Source: Deltaproteobacteria bacterium (GTDB lineage Bacteria > Desulfobacterota > Desulfuromonadia > Desulfuromonadales > BM103). From it: a stretch of DNA of 64,000 nt. Both the position numbers and the translations under genes were made by a program. Shown here piece by piece: positions 37,832 through 48,053 of the stretch. The stretch is taken from NCBI GenBank assembly GCA_024636215.1, contig JAGXHL010000093.1, positions 73,684-137,683 on the forward strand, read 5' to 3'. The notes beneath the pieces were generated by a model. The model was not told where the DNA came from, ran no database searches, and was given only the letters and a program-made list of their open reading frames with translations. Position 1 is the stretch's first letter; each line of letters begins with the position of its first letter.

Positions 37832-38788
37832 ATGAACAACTTCAGTCGGGCCGTTCGCCAGACCATCGGTGAAGACTTGAAGAGTCAAGAGGTTCAGACG
37901 ATCCAGGTTAATCTTGGCTTGCTCTGTAATTTGAGCTGTCGACATTGTCACGTCGAAGCGAATCCCATACGGACCGAGGTCATGACCTGGGAGACGATGC
38001 AAAGTGTCTTGCGGCTGGCGAAAGCACTGCCGGACGCTCGGGTTGACCTCACCGGGGGGGCTCCTGAACTTAACCCCTTTTTCAAGGATTTCGTCGCAGC
38101 TCTCAAGGGCAGCGGTCACCAGGTTCAGGTGCGGACCAACCTGACCGTATTCTTTGAAGCCGGACAGGCTGACACGCCAGAATTTCTTGCCAGTCACGGT
38201 GTTCACCTGGTGGCCTCGTTGCCCTGCTATCTGGATGACAATGTTGACAGACAGCGGGGTGGCGGTGTCTACAAGCGGAGTATCGCCGCTTTGCGACGGT
38301 TGAACTCTCTCGGCTATGGACGTCTGCCCGCATTGCCCTTGAACCTCGTTTACAATCCCGGTGGAGCCTTCTTGCCTCCTGATCAGGAGACTCTGGAAGA
38401 GGCTTACCGCAAACAACTGAAGGATCGTTTTGAGGTGGAGTTTACCAGGCTTCTGACCATAACCAACATGCCGATGGGACGCTTCCTGAATGATCTGCAG
38501 CGTGATGGTGAAGCAGAAAGCTATAAATCGCTGCTCGAAGATAGCTTTAACCAGTCAACACTGGACGGGTTGATGTGCCGTCACCAGATCTGCGTCGCGT
38601 GGAATGGCTATCTCTCTGATTGTGATTTCAACAGCGCCTTGGGTCTGCCACTCACTGCAGGGCTGGCCAGACATATTGACGACCTTGAGCCAGAAAAGTT
38701 GCGGGGGCGCGATATCGTGACTGGTGAGCACTGCTTCGGTTGTACCGCCGGCTGTGGGTCCTCCTGTGGCGGTGCACTGGTCGCATAG
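37832..38788 (+). CDS. arsS: ArsS-type radical SAM protein (arsenosugar biosynthesis family)
   Basis: 318 aa. The radical SAM cluster is C32-x3-C36-x2-C39 (CNLSCRHC), followed by DLTGGAPELNPFF. The C-terminal domain ends HCFGCTAGCGSSCGGALVA, the Cys-rich tail typical of ArsS (DUF3641), some members of which carry selenocysteine there; here all positions are Cys. ArsS is proposed to add the adenosyl-derived sugar to dimethylarsenite. No arsM or other arsenic gene is next to it. GGAG lies 4 nt before the ATG. It is bracketed by two direct copies of a palindromic element, so it could be lost or moved by recombination. Confidence 0.85.
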   Translation: MNNFSRAVRQTIGEDLKSQEVQTIQVNLGLLCNLSCRHCHVEANPIRTEVMTWETMQSVLRLAKALPDARVDLTGGAPELNPFFKDFVAALKGSGHQVQVRTNLTVFFEAGQADTPEFLASHGVHLVASLPCYLDDNVDRQRGGGVYKRSIAALRRLNSLGYGRLPALPLNLVYNPGGAFLPPDQETLEEAYRKQLKDRFEVEFTRLLTITNMPMGRFLNDLQRDGEAESYKSLLEDSFNQSTLDGLMCRHQICVAWNGYLSDCDFNSALGLPLTAGLARHIDDLEPEKLRGRDIVTGEHCFGCTAGCGSSCGGALVA

Positions 38789-38789
38789 T

Positions 38790-38976
38790 TATTTGGTTTT
38801 CGTCCGGGAACGGCTCTTTTCCGCAATCTCTGCGTCCATCGGCGGATTTGATTGTGCGGCGTAAAGCACTACGCCTCCGCTCAAATCCTTGATTTCCTTG
38901 ACCTTACGAAAAACTGCTCGCTCCAGATCGAAAACTGCACCCTGGCCATCCGGAGTTTCCGGATGGCCACTATTTA
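38790..38976. repeat. palindromic element family 2, full copy 2
   Basis: Starts 2 nt after the arsS stop and runs in the same direction as copy 1. Most of the length is identical, with small differences at both ends. The 3' hairpin is CCATCCGGAGTTTCCGGATGG and may terminate arsS transcription. The rest of the spacer up to 39090 holds no other gene. Confidence 0.85.
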
Positions 38977-39090
38977 GGCCGGTTAAGCGGGCAGCAAAGG
39001 TCTTCTGGAAACTCTCAGGAGACCTTTTGACTCTCTCTTGAGGATATCCGCAATGCAACAAGATTGACAGTCAGGTTAAGAGTGATTAGG

Positions 39091-41646
39091 ATGCTGAAAC
39101 CTGCCATGAATAAACACTCTTTTGCCATACTCTTGTTGCTGCTTTCACTGCTGGTCACCAGCCCGGCAGACGCGCGACTGACACTCGGTATTGTGCCTGG
39201 TACTCTAGATTCTTCCGGAGAGGTCTCGCCCGCCCTGGCAAACTCCCTCGCGGCGCTGCTCACTGAGAGGCTGCAGGAAGAAGTCGTCGTCAAGGAACTC
39301 TCCGATGCCGCCACCTTGATCAACTGGATCGACCGGTTTGCCATGCTTGACCTGGCTTTGCTCTCCTCGAAAGTTGTTGAGGCTAACCCCGGTCGCTTTC
39401 TGTCGGTTGGCAAAATCGATCCGCCCGGTGACCTGCTCCTGGTCTCCCGACAGGGAGTGAGTGGCGACTGGCTGCAGCGTGCAGCTGAAGCCCTGCGTGA
39501 ACCGGAGCTCTTCGGTGAAGAAGCAATGACAAAAACCGTTCCGGGTGAGGCACCGCTTCGGCAAGAACAGCCCGTGACGGCTCTCGACAGACGACCGCTG
39601 CCAGCGGGCACAGACGTTTCAGCAGAGCAAGGGCTGGACCATGTGCCGCCTTTAAGCCCGGGCCGTGCCTGGACTCCGGATGTGGAGATGGGCAGCAGTG
39701 TTTTTATCCCCAGTGACGAGTCGCAGCTGAAAAAGCTGGTTCTTGGTGTTGTTTCTGCTCCTGGTGGCCTGCTGGGCAATACCGAACAGGCTCAGCAATT
39801 GGCTCGCTTCCTCGAAGAAACCCTGCCGGTTTCCATTACGATCAGAGAATTCTCCCGTATGGAAGCCTTCACGGAGTGGTTTATGCGCTATAAAATGGTC
39901 GATCTGGCCATTTTGTCGCGTCCCCTCGCAGAGACAAACCTGGGTCGAGATTATCAGCCCCTGGTAAAACTCATGCGCTCGGATAAGCCGGGAGAATATT
40001 CAGCAGAGCTGGTAATTATGCGGAGCGGCCAGAACCTGGAACTGTTTGAGCCGTTAAAGCGGACCCTGCTGGACATGGCGCAGCTTTCTGACGGACAGGC
40101 TCTTATGCAGACATTGAATGTCAGCGAAGTCCTTGGTCTGGATGAAACTGTTCACTTGCCGGTATTGGCCGAGGAAGGTTCCGCACCTCTGCCTGAGACT
40201 TTACCCGAGCCGATAGAGGACGTCGTTACCGAGCTCGTTGAAGAAAAATTGGCACCGGCTGCCGAATATGTTGATCCTGTCGAACCTTTAGCCCCACCGA
40301 CCTTTGTCGTTGAGACCTTGCCTGAGCTCCCGCAGGCGGTGATGCCGCCTGTCGTGCCGCCGATGCCGGTTGTCGACGGCAGAGTTCCTGATCTTCCAGA
40401 GCCAAAAGAGAAGCCTGGGGCACCCGCAGCGCCCGCTCTCGCGACAGATATTACGCTCCCCGAGATCGCGCCCCGGGCAACGGAGTCCCCGAAATTACCT
40501 GTGCCGCCGCTGCCCCCCGTTGTAATTGAGCCACCCGTTGCCGTTGAGCCACCCGTTGCCGTTGAGCCACCTGTTGTTGTTGAGCCACCTGTTGTCGTTG
40601 AGCCACCTGTTGTCGTTGACCCGCCAGTACTTGTTGAGTCTCCAATCGTTGAGGAGCCACCAGCGTTGCCTGTCACTGAGGTTGTGGAGGTTGAAGTTAT
40701 TCCTTCTGCTGAGGAAGCTGCTGTGGCGGTTGCTTCAGATTCGTCTCCGGAACAACGAGGCCAAGCTCCTGCTTCGCCAGTCGTTCAGAAGCCGGCGGAA
40801 GAGTCGCTGTCTGGTGAAGTCGCCGTAGTCGAGACTGAGCTGCCGGCCGCTACTTCGACTCTACCCGAAACCATGACGCTGCAAGAACAGCGTATGATCG
40901 AAGAGACCAAACTCTTTGCGGCACTTACGTCTGAAATTGAAGATGCCGAGAAAATGACCTTTGAGCAAGAGCTGATCCCGGAAAACCCACTCAATGCGGA
41001 GATCCTTACCATTTTAGGTGAAGATACCGTGGCTTCCGTGGTCTCGCAGCCGGATATCCCCCAGGAATTCCGCCCTTCAGGCGTTCCTGTCGTCAGGGCT
41101 CCAAGCTCTTTGAGACCTCGTGTGACAGAGGAGGATGCACTGATTGTCGCGTCTATGCCCGAACCTCTCAAGCAAACGATACCTGACTCACCGCCGCAGC
41201 TTTTGCCAATATCCGAACCTGAGCCGGGGATCATTTATGTCGTGCCTTTCGCCGCTGTCATGGTGCCCAACGAAGTCAATGACAGGCTCTTTGATGAGTT
41301 CATCGATCAGTTGAATCAGGGAGGGGAAGAGTTTGGCGTGCAGTTTGTTATCCTCAAAGAGGGTTTGCAGCGCGTTGCTCCGGATTGGCTGGCGATACGT
41401 AAATACGTAACCGGAGAAATCTACGCCTACGTTGAAGATTCCAGCTGCTGCGCAACGGAGTTGCGGACCAGGGCTCGGTTGACTTACCATCGTCCGGGTC
41501 GCGAGGTTCCTGAATTCGCCTATGAATACCCGGTCAAGGCTTTCTTTGACCATGACAGTTCAACCCTTGAAGTCGAGCGCATTAAGGTCGCTGAAGACAT
41601 CGCTGCGCAACTGTCAGGTGAACTTCTCAAGACGCTGCGCAACTGA
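39091..41646 (+). CDS. exported protein with two PhnD-like half-domains and a VEPPV-repeat linker
   Basis: About 851 aa from the ATG at 39091 (a TTG at 39064 would add 9 residues). A signal peptide is clear (FAILLLLLSLLVTSPADA). Two similar alpha/beta segments follow, LTLGIVPGTLDSSGEVSPAL (about 30-125) and LKKLVLGVVSAPGGLLGNTE (about 235-360). Both look like the first lobe of PhnD/phosphonate-type binding proteins (a short beta strand, an Ala/Leu-rich helix, then MLDLALLS or MVDLAILS). A Pro/Glu/Val linker with six units of VEPPVV (500-540 region) and a C-terminal domain with two adjacent Cys (SSCCATEL) complete it. The function is not recognised; a periplasmic sensor or ligand-binding scaffold fits. 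Confidence 0.7.
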   Translation: MLKPAMNKHSFAILLLLLSLLVTSPADARLTLGIVPGTLDSSGEVSPALANSLAALLTERLQEEVVVKELSDAATLINWIDRFAMLDLALLSSKVVEANPGRFLSVGKIDPPGDLLLVSRQGVSGDWLQRAAEALREPELFGEEAMTKTVPGEAPLRQEQPVTALDRRPLPAGTDVSAEQGLDHVPPLSPGRAWTPDVEMGSSVFIPSDESQLKKLVLGVVSAPGGLLGNTEQAQQLARFLEETLPVSITIREFSRMEAFTEWFMRYKMVDLAILSRPLAETNLGRDYQPLVKLMRSDKPGEYSAELVIMRSGQNLELFEPLKRTLLDMAQLSDGQALMQTLNVSEVLGLDETVHLPVLAEEGSAPLPETLPEPIEDVVTELVEEKLAPAAEYVDPVEPLAPPTFVVETLPELPQAVMPPVVPPMPVVDGRVPDLPEPKEKPGAPAAPALATDITLPEIAPRATESPKLPVPPLPPVVIEPPVAVEPPVAVEPPVVVEPPVVVEPPVVVDPPVLVESPIVEEPPALPVTEVVEVEVIPSAEEAAVAVASDSSPEQRGQAPASPVVQKPAEESLSGEVAVVETELPAATSTLPETMTLQEQRMIEETKLFAALTSEIEDAEKMTFEQELIPENPLNAEILTILGEDTVASVVSQPDIPQEFRPSGVPVVRAPSSLRPRVTEEDALIVASMPEPLKQTIPDSPPQLLPISEPEPGIIYVVPFAAVMVPNEVNDRLFDEFIDQLNQGGEEFGVQFVILKEGLQRVAPDWLAIRKYVTGEIYAYVEDSSCCATELRTRARLTYHRPGREVPEFAYEYPVKAFFDHDSSTLEVERIKVAEDIAAQLSGELLKTLRN
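40525..40632 (+). repeat. 18-bp tandem repeat coding for VEPPVV
   Basis: Six units of an 18-bp sequence (GTTGAGCCACCTGTTGTC type) in frame within the PhnD-like gene. Units vary at a few bases, mostly at third codon positions, so the peptide repeat is better conserved than the DNA. Confidence 0.85.
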
Positions 41647-41647
41647 T

Positions 41648-41706
41648 TCGTTCCCAGATCGAAAACTTCACCCTGTCCATCCGGAGTTTCCGAATGGGCA
41701 CTAATT
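41648..41706. repeat. palindromic element family 2, 3'-end fragment
   Basis: Matches the last third of the full copies (CAGATCGAAAACTTCACC, then CCATCCGGAGTTTCCGAATGG and CACTAATT). It begins one or two bases after the stop codon of the PhnD-like gene and could form that gene's terminator hairpin. Confidence 0.75.
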
Positions 41707-41794
41707 ATTTCGCTGACTTGAATCGTTATGGCCACAAACGTCTGGCGATCGACAGACGATTCTCTTTTATTCTGTAAATATTTCTGAAAATACC

Positions 41795-41822
41795 TTGACA
41801 ATCTCAATATGCTGATTATATT
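41795..41822 (+). promoter_or_regulatory. sigma70-type promoter of groESL
   Basis: TTGACA (41795-41800), a 16-bp spacer and TATATT (41817-41822), directly upstream of the CIRCE operator. Confidence 0.8.
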
Positions 41823-41833
41823 TAGGCCTGCTT

Positions 41834-41860
41834 TTGGCACTCTTCGATTGCGAGTGCCAA
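41834..41860. promoter_or_regulatory. CIRCE element (HrcA operator)
   Basis: A perfect 9-bp inverted repeat, TTGGCACTC (41834-41842) and GAGTGCCAA (41852-41860), with a 9-bp spacer. This matches CIRCE, the HrcA repressor site of heat-shock operons, one base per arm off the commonest form. It lies just after the -10, so HrcA would block initiation. Confidence 0.95.
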
Positions 41861-41939
41861 TATAGTCATCCCGGTAAGGATTAATATTAATCAAGTGGAT
41901 TTATATCCCGGATTTTCTCAAGAAAGGAGAACAAATGTT

Positions 41940-42227
41940 ATGAACATCAGACCTTTGCACGACCGGATTATCGTAGAACGCCTCGAGGAGGAGACCACGA
42001 CAGCTGCCGGTATCATCATCCCGGATTCTGCCAAAGAAAAGCCTATGCAGGGTAACGTTGTTGCTGCAGGTAAGGGCAAAATGACCGAAGACGGCAAAGT
42101 TTTGCCTCTTGATGTCAAAGTGGGTGACAAGGTGCTGTTCGGCAAGTATTCCGGCACCGAGATCAAGATCGAAGGCAAAGAGTTTCTGATGATGCGTGAG
42201 GACGATGTCCTCGGCGTCGTCGAATAA
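41940..42227 (+). CDS. groES: GroES co-chaperonin
   Basis: 95 aa from the ATG at 41940, after AAAGGAGA; a longer in-frame start at 41895 is upstream of the ribosome binding site and is rejected. [19 protein letters not shown] is the typical start, then the mobile loop with [14 protein letters not shown]. It caps the GroEL ring. It is the first gene of a HrcA-controlled operon. Confidence 0.97.
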   Translation: MNIRPLHDRIIVERLEEETTTAAGIIIPDSAKEKPMQGNVVAAGKGKMTEDGKVLPLDVKVGDKVLFGKYSGTEIKIEGKEFLMMREDDVLGVVE

Positions 42228-42233
42228 GATTAA

Positions 42234-43919
<1,686 letters not shown>

Positions 43920-43951
43920 CGCCTGCTGCGCCAAACCTGAACACCAGCAAG

Positions 43952-43992
43952 CAAAAAGGGGACATGTACTAAGTTACGTGTCCCCTTTTTTG
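43952..43992 (+). terminator. groESL terminator
   Basis: The core stem GGGGACA/TGTCCCC (43958-43964 and 43979-43985) is flanked by A5 and T6 runs that extend it. Confidence 0.9.
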
Positions 43993-44043
43993 CGCTTCTG
44001 GTTAAGACCTCTATGGGAAGGTGAAAACATTAAAACAGCTGTT

Positions 44044-44071
44044 ATGTCCCCGGAAGGATGTCCCCGGAAGG
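44044..44071. repeat. 14-bp tandem duplication
   Basis: ATGTCCCCGGAAGG occurs twice in a row between the groEL terminator and the PP-loop gene. Nothing else is recognised in 43993-44148. Confidence 0.7.
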
Positions 44072-44148
44072 CCAGGATGGTGGTTCGGATACTCCTTTTA
44101 GAGGACCTGTCTCCGAATCCTGCGGGGGATTGCTGTCCCTTGAGAGTG

Positions 44149-45123
44149 TCAAACAATCAGCTTCTGTGAGTCCTCTCTGGCCATCGGCGTGACGGTGAAA
44201 CTCTGTTCTCCGTCCGGCCGCTCAGCCAAGACCTCAACTTCACTTTGATCCTTGCCTTTGCCGTAGGTAGCAAGAATGGCTCCCGCTGTTTGCAGATCCA
44301 GCTCCGACGGACTTCCCGAAACCAGCCCTAATGGACCGGAGACGCCAGGTGTGCGCAGAATGATGTAATCACTTTTGGCCGCGGCCCGAATCGCCTCGTT
44401 ATCTTTCTGGTGTCTGCCCAAAGTCAGCTTGGATTGCTCGGAAAGCCTGAACTGACGGCCGATTTTAAGCAGTTCGACATCATCGACGCTACAGTCGGGT
44501 TGATGGGTGATCAGGTCACGCAGGCGGTCGGAGAAGTGGATTTCGGTCAACAGGCAGCCGCCTCCCGAGGAGGGGAAGTCCGTCAAGCCCCATGCTTTGG
44601 CCAGAGCTTCCTGGGGTTTGCGTGAACGGCCCTGAATAGCAAGGAGCTGGTCTCGATCGACCAGGCCTTGTTCTTCCATCGGTGTGGCCGGCAAAAGCTT
44701 GGCGCACAGAGGCCTGATGATACGGTCCGGATGGCCGGAGTAGTTGGCGACGGTGCGTAACGCGTTGGCATTCTGGCTCATGGGTCTTTGTCCGAGGACC
44801 TCACCGGAGAAGAGGAAGTCGAAGCCGCGTTCGGCCATGATAGCGCCGGCCAGGCGAAACATCATGGCGTGGCAATCGATGCATGGGTTCATGTTCTTGC
44901 CATAGCCGTAGCGCGGAGTCTTGAGCATCTCAAGATGCATCTGGCTGATATTTTCAATGATCAGCGGGATGCCGATCTGCTTTGCGGAGTGTTCTGCTTT
45001 ACTGCTGCCGAAAAATGGCGTGACAAAGGAAATGGCCGTCACTTCAACTCCCTGACGTTTAAGGCAGAGTGCAGCCAGGCTGCTGTCGAGCCCGCCGGAA
45101 AGGAGTCCCAAAGCTTTACTCAT
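44149..45123 (-). CDS. PP-loop ATPase, MnmA/ThiI-like tRNA-thiolation family
   Basis: 324 aa. The PP-loop SGGLDSSLAAL (residues 9-19) binds ATP for adenylation. NPCIDCHAMMF carries a Cys pair, as in 2-thiouridine-type enzymes. GEVLGQRPMSQ and DFPSSGGGCLLTE are conserved-looking segments. The C-terminal 100 residues form a separate domain not needed for the PP-loop. Such proteins are often annotated as tRNA 2-thiouridylases, but this one is shorter than MnmA and lacks its full motif set, so the exact target is uncertain. Confidence 0.75.
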   Translation of the reverse strand: MSKALGLLSGGLDSSLAALCLKRQGVEVTAISFVTPFFGSSKAEHSAKQIGIPLIIENISQMHLEMLKTPRYGYGKNMNPCIDCHAMMFRLAGAIMAERGFDFLFSGEVLGQRPMSQNANALRTVANYSGHPDRIIRPLCAKLLPATPMEEQGLVDRDQLLAIQGRSRKPQEALAKAWGLTDFPSSGGGCLLTEIHFSDRLRDLITHQPDCSVDDVELLKIGRQFRLSEQSKLTLGRHQKDNEAIRAAAKSDYIILRTPGVSGPLGLVSGSPSELDLQTAGAILATYGKGKDQSEVEVLAERPDGEQSFTVTPMAREDSQKLIV

Positions 45124-45274
45124 AATGACTTACTCCATAGTTATCTGAATTGCTGATCGACTTGTTCAGCGCCGATTCAAAAGGTTAGTGGAACCGTGGG
45201 TTGATACCATGATGTTACCTCAGATATCAAGTTGGAATCCACTCCCTGCGAGGTCGTAAATTCTGGCATTCAGC

Positions 45275-45304
45275 TTGACAATGAAAAGCCCTCTCTGCCA
45301 GAAT
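45275..45304 (+). promoter_or_regulatory. possible promoter for pilT
   Basis: TTGACA (45275-45280), an 18-bp spacer and CAGAAT (45299-45304), 56 nt before the pilT ATG. Confidence 0.35.
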
Positions 45305-45359
45305 GTCCTGCGCTTTGGAAGGGTTTTCCATAGCAACCAAAAGGCTTTCGGGAGAGATC

Positions 45360-46427
45360 ATGGCTAAAATTGATTCGCTGTTCAAAATGATGAAGCAACA
45401 AGGGGCCAGTGACCTGCATATCTCTACCGGTGCGCCACCTCTTTTCCGCCTGCACGGCGAAATGGAGAAGCTCAATTACCCGCCTTTGAACGACCAGCAG
45501 GCCCGTGGCCTGCTTTACGAGATTCTGACCGAGGAACAACGCGCAGAATTCGAAGCCAAGCTGGATATCGACTTTGCCTATTCCCTGGAAGGTGTGGCAC
45601 GTTTTCGTGGCAACCTGCTGGAGACCCACCGGGGGGTTGCCGGCGTCTTCAGAATTATTCCCACTAAGATCCTGACCGCTGACCAACTCGGCCTGCCGGA
45701 AGGCATCCGCAAGCTGACCAAACTGAAAAAAGGGCTGGTCCTGGTGACCGGACCAACAGGCAGCGGTAAATCGACCACCCTGGCGGCCATGATCGATCTG
45801 ATCAACAAGACCCGCCGCGAGCATATCCTGACCCTTGAAGATCCTCTCGAATTTATTCACGAGAATCAGATGTCGCTGCTGAACCAGCGTCAGATCGGCC
45901 AGCACTCACAATCCTTTGCCAATGCCCTGCGCGCCGCTTTGCGCGAAGACCCTGACGTGATCCTGGTCGGTGAGATGCGTGATCTGGAAACCATCTCCAT
46001 GGCGATGACGGCCGCTGAAACGGGTCACCTGGTTTTTGGCACCCTGCATACCAACTCGGCGCCGAAAACCATTGACCGTATCATCGATGCTTTCCCAAAG
46101 GATGCCCAGGAGCAGGTGCGAACCATGCTCGGTGAGAGTCTCAAGGGTGTTATCTGCCAGCAGCTGCTGCGTACCGCCGATGGCAAAGGGCGGGCGGCAG
46201 CTCTGGAAATACTGATTTGCAATTCCGCCGTTGCCAACCTGATCCGCGAAGCAAAAACTTTTCAGGTTCCTTCCATCATGCAGACAGCAAAGGGTGACGG
46301 CATGCAATTGATGGATCAACATATCACGGATATGCTTAAGGCCAAGCTGATTGATGGCGAAGAAGCATATCGCTGCTGTGTCGACAAGAAAGCCTTTGAA
46401 CAGTATCTGCCTAAGAAGCAACGTTGA
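45360..46427 (+). CDS. pilT: type IV pilus retraction ATPase
   Basis: 355 aa from the ATG at 45360 after GGGAG. Walker A GPTGSGKST (about 134), the Asp box LTLEDPLEFIH, Walker B DPDVILVGEMRD and the His box GHLVFGTLHTNSA are all present. The C-terminal AIRNLIRE box of PilT appears as AVANLIREAKTFQVPSIMQT. It depolymerises type IV pili at the inner membrane and drives twitching. No other pilus gene is adjacent. Confidence 0.94.
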   Translation: MAKIDSLFKMMKQQGASDLHISTGAPPLFRLHGEMEKLNYPPLNDQQARGLLYEILTEEQRAEFEAKLDIDFAYSLEGVARFRGNLLETHRGVAGVFRIIPTKILTADQLGLPEGIRKLTKLKKGLVLVTGPTGSGKSTTLAAMIDLINKTRREHILTLEDPLEFIHENQMSLLNQRQIGQHSQSFANALRAALREDPDVILVGEMRDLETISMAMTAAETGHLVFGTLHTNSAPKTIDRIIDAFPKDAQEQVRTMLGESLKGVICQQLLRTADGKGRAAALEILICNSAVANLIREAKTFQVPSIMQTAKGDGMQLMDQHITDMLKAKLIDGEEAYRCCVDKKAFEQYLPKKQR

Positions 46428-46510
46428 TGGGTGTTGCCTCCCTTCTCTTGCCTGGGTCCGCCTGCCGGTGTTAGCATCGGAAATATGAGCAACGCAACCG
46501 GGACACTCTT

Positions 46511-47491
46511 GTGCAAGATCAATTCGGACGGAAAATAGAATATTTACGCCTGTCGGTCACTGACCGCTGCAACCTGCGCTGCCGTTACTGCATGCCGGAA
46601 GAGGGTGTCGCGGATCTTGGCCATGGCGACGTGCTGCGTTATGAGGAAATGCTGCGGGTAGCTGCTGCGGCCTGCCGCATTGGGATACGCAAAATTCGTG
46701 TAACCGGCGGTGAGCCCCTGGTCAGGCGCGGTATTGTCGATTTCATCGGCAAGCTTTCGGCTTTGTCGGAAAAACCTGAAATCACTCTCACCACCAACGG
46801 TCTGCTTCTGGCCGATCTGGCAGAGGAGCTCAAGGCTGCCGGTCTTTCGCGTGTGAATGTCAGCCTGGATACGCTGCGTCCGGAGCGTTTTCAGGAGTTG
46901 ACCCGCCGTTCGGGGTTGGAGCAAGTCCTGGCCGGAATCGAAGCGGCCGAAAGGGTGGGGATGTTGCCGATCAAGCTGAATGTCATTCCCTTTACCGATT
47001 TTAACGCCGATGAGATTGTTGACTTTGCCAGGCTGACTCTGCAACACCCCTGGGATGTCCGCTTTATCGAGTTCATGCCGATCAGTGCCGATCTGGACTA
47101 TGTCTGCAAAGATGGCATGCCGATCAGTGCGGTTGAATCCTGCCTGCGGACGCTTGGCGAATTGGAAGCTCTGTCTTACCAGGCCGCCTCGGGGCCTGCC
47201 CAAATGTATCGTCTGCCGGGGGCCAGGGGGCGCATCGGTCTGATCCCATCCGTTTCGGGCCATTTCTGTGGCGATTGTAACCGCCTGCGTGTGATGGCAG
47301 ACGGGCGAGTGCGGGGCTGTCTGTTTGATAACGAGGAGACCGAACTGAAAACGGTTCTGCGTGATGGTAGTGACGACCGGGTTCTGGAACAACGCCTGCT
47401 GGCTGCAGCCTGCGCCAAGCCGGAGAAACATAAGATCAACGGCAAGGATTTTCTGACGCCGAGTCGCCGCATGCATGGCATTGGTGGATGA
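46511..47491 (+). CDS. moaA: GTP 3',8-cyclase
   Basis: 326 aa from a GTG. The N-terminal radical SAM cluster is CNLRCRYC, preceded by the YLRLSVTDR signature. The C-terminal cluster binding GTP is HFCGDCNRLRV and GRVRGCLF. The end RRMHGIGG has the C-terminal GG that activates MoaA. It makes the first intermediate of molybdopterin. moaC lies 8 kb away on the same strand instead of next to it. Confidence 0.96.
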   Translation: MQDQFGRKIEYLRLSVTDRCNLRCRYCMPEEGVADLGHGDVLRYEEMLRVAAAACRIGIRKIRVTGGEPLVRRGIVDFIGKLSALSEKPEITLTTNGLLLADLAEELKAAGLSRVNVSLDTLRPERFQELTRRSGLEQVLAGIEAAERVGMLPIKLNVIPFTDFNADEIVDFARLTLQHPWDVRFIEFMPISADLDYVCKDGMPISAVESCLRTLGELEALSYQAASGPAQMYRLPGARGRIGLIPSVSGHFCGDCNRLRVMADGRVRGCLFDNEETELKTVLRDGSDDRVLEQRLLAAACAKPEKHKINGKDFLTPSRRMHGIGG

Positions 47492-47495
47492 GTCA

Positions 47496-47530
47496 GGGGC
47501 TGGAGGCTAGAGTCTGGGGGCTGGGGGCTG
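47496..47530. repeat. heptanucleotide array (GGGGCTG)
   Basis: Five 7-bp units: GGGGCTG, GAGGCTA, GAGTCTG, GGGGCTG, GGGGCTG, just after the moaA stop. The same unit forms an array at the right end of the window. Confidence 0.8.
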
Positions 47531-47550
47531 GATAAAAAGACTACACAAAG

Positions 47551-47581
47551 AAGGGCCTGCCAGTTGACCTGGCAGGCCCTT
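47551..47581. terminator. bidirectional terminator, moaA / cytochrome gene
   Basis: A perfect 13-bp stem (AAGGGCCTGCCAG 47551-47563 and CTGGCAGGCCCTT 47569-47581) with a 5-nt loop lies between converging genes. Confidence 0.9.
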
Positions 47582-47616
47582 CTCTTGTCCATTCGCTGCC
47601 TGGCTTGCGCCGAACG

Positions 47617-47934
47617 CTACTTCTTGATGTGACAGCGGGCACAGTCACCTTGTGCATCGAAAGCCCGCTTGCCGTTGTGACAGACACCACAGAGTTTGCC
47701 TGCGTAGATCTCATCCATGGTGATCTCCACAGCGCCCTGCTTCATTTTTGGGAAGGTGTCCTTATTATGACACTCCTTGCACTTGAGTCCTTGCTCTTTA
47801 TGCAGTGTACCATCGAAGATAACGGTGCCCATCGGGCTTTTGTTGAATTCGAGAGTTTTTCCCCCAGGAACGGCCAGGGCGGCTCCTGTGCTTAGAAGCA
47901 GGGTGACGACAATCAGACAAATCAGTTTTTTCAT
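47617..47934 (-). CDS. periplasmic triheme c7-type cytochrome
   Basis: 105 aa from the ATG at 47934 (AGGAGG 9 nt upstream). Signal peptide LICLIVVTLLLSTGAALA. Three CxxCH heme sites: CKECH (52-56), CGVCH (82-86) and CARCH (98-102), with additional His available as distal ligands. The layout fits the c(7)-type triheme domain of Desulfuromonadia electron-transfer cytochromes. It would carry electrons in the periplasm, for example to extracellular acceptors. Converging terminator behind it; glcF and glcD upstream on the same strand but with a 119-nt gap. Confidence 0.9.
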   Translation of the reverse strand: MKKLICLIVVTLLLSTGAALAVPGGKTLEFNKSPMGTVIFDGTLHKEQGLKCKECHNKDTFPKMKQGAVEITMDEIYAGKLCGVCHNGKRAFDAQGDCARCHIKK

Positions 47935-48053
47935 CGGTTTTCCTCCTGGATAATTAATGATTGCCAAGTCCTTGGCAAGACGCTCTCATTGTAACAGTTT
48001 GGCAGGCCACTACAACAAAACGATTTTTAATAATAAACTGTCAACCACTATGT

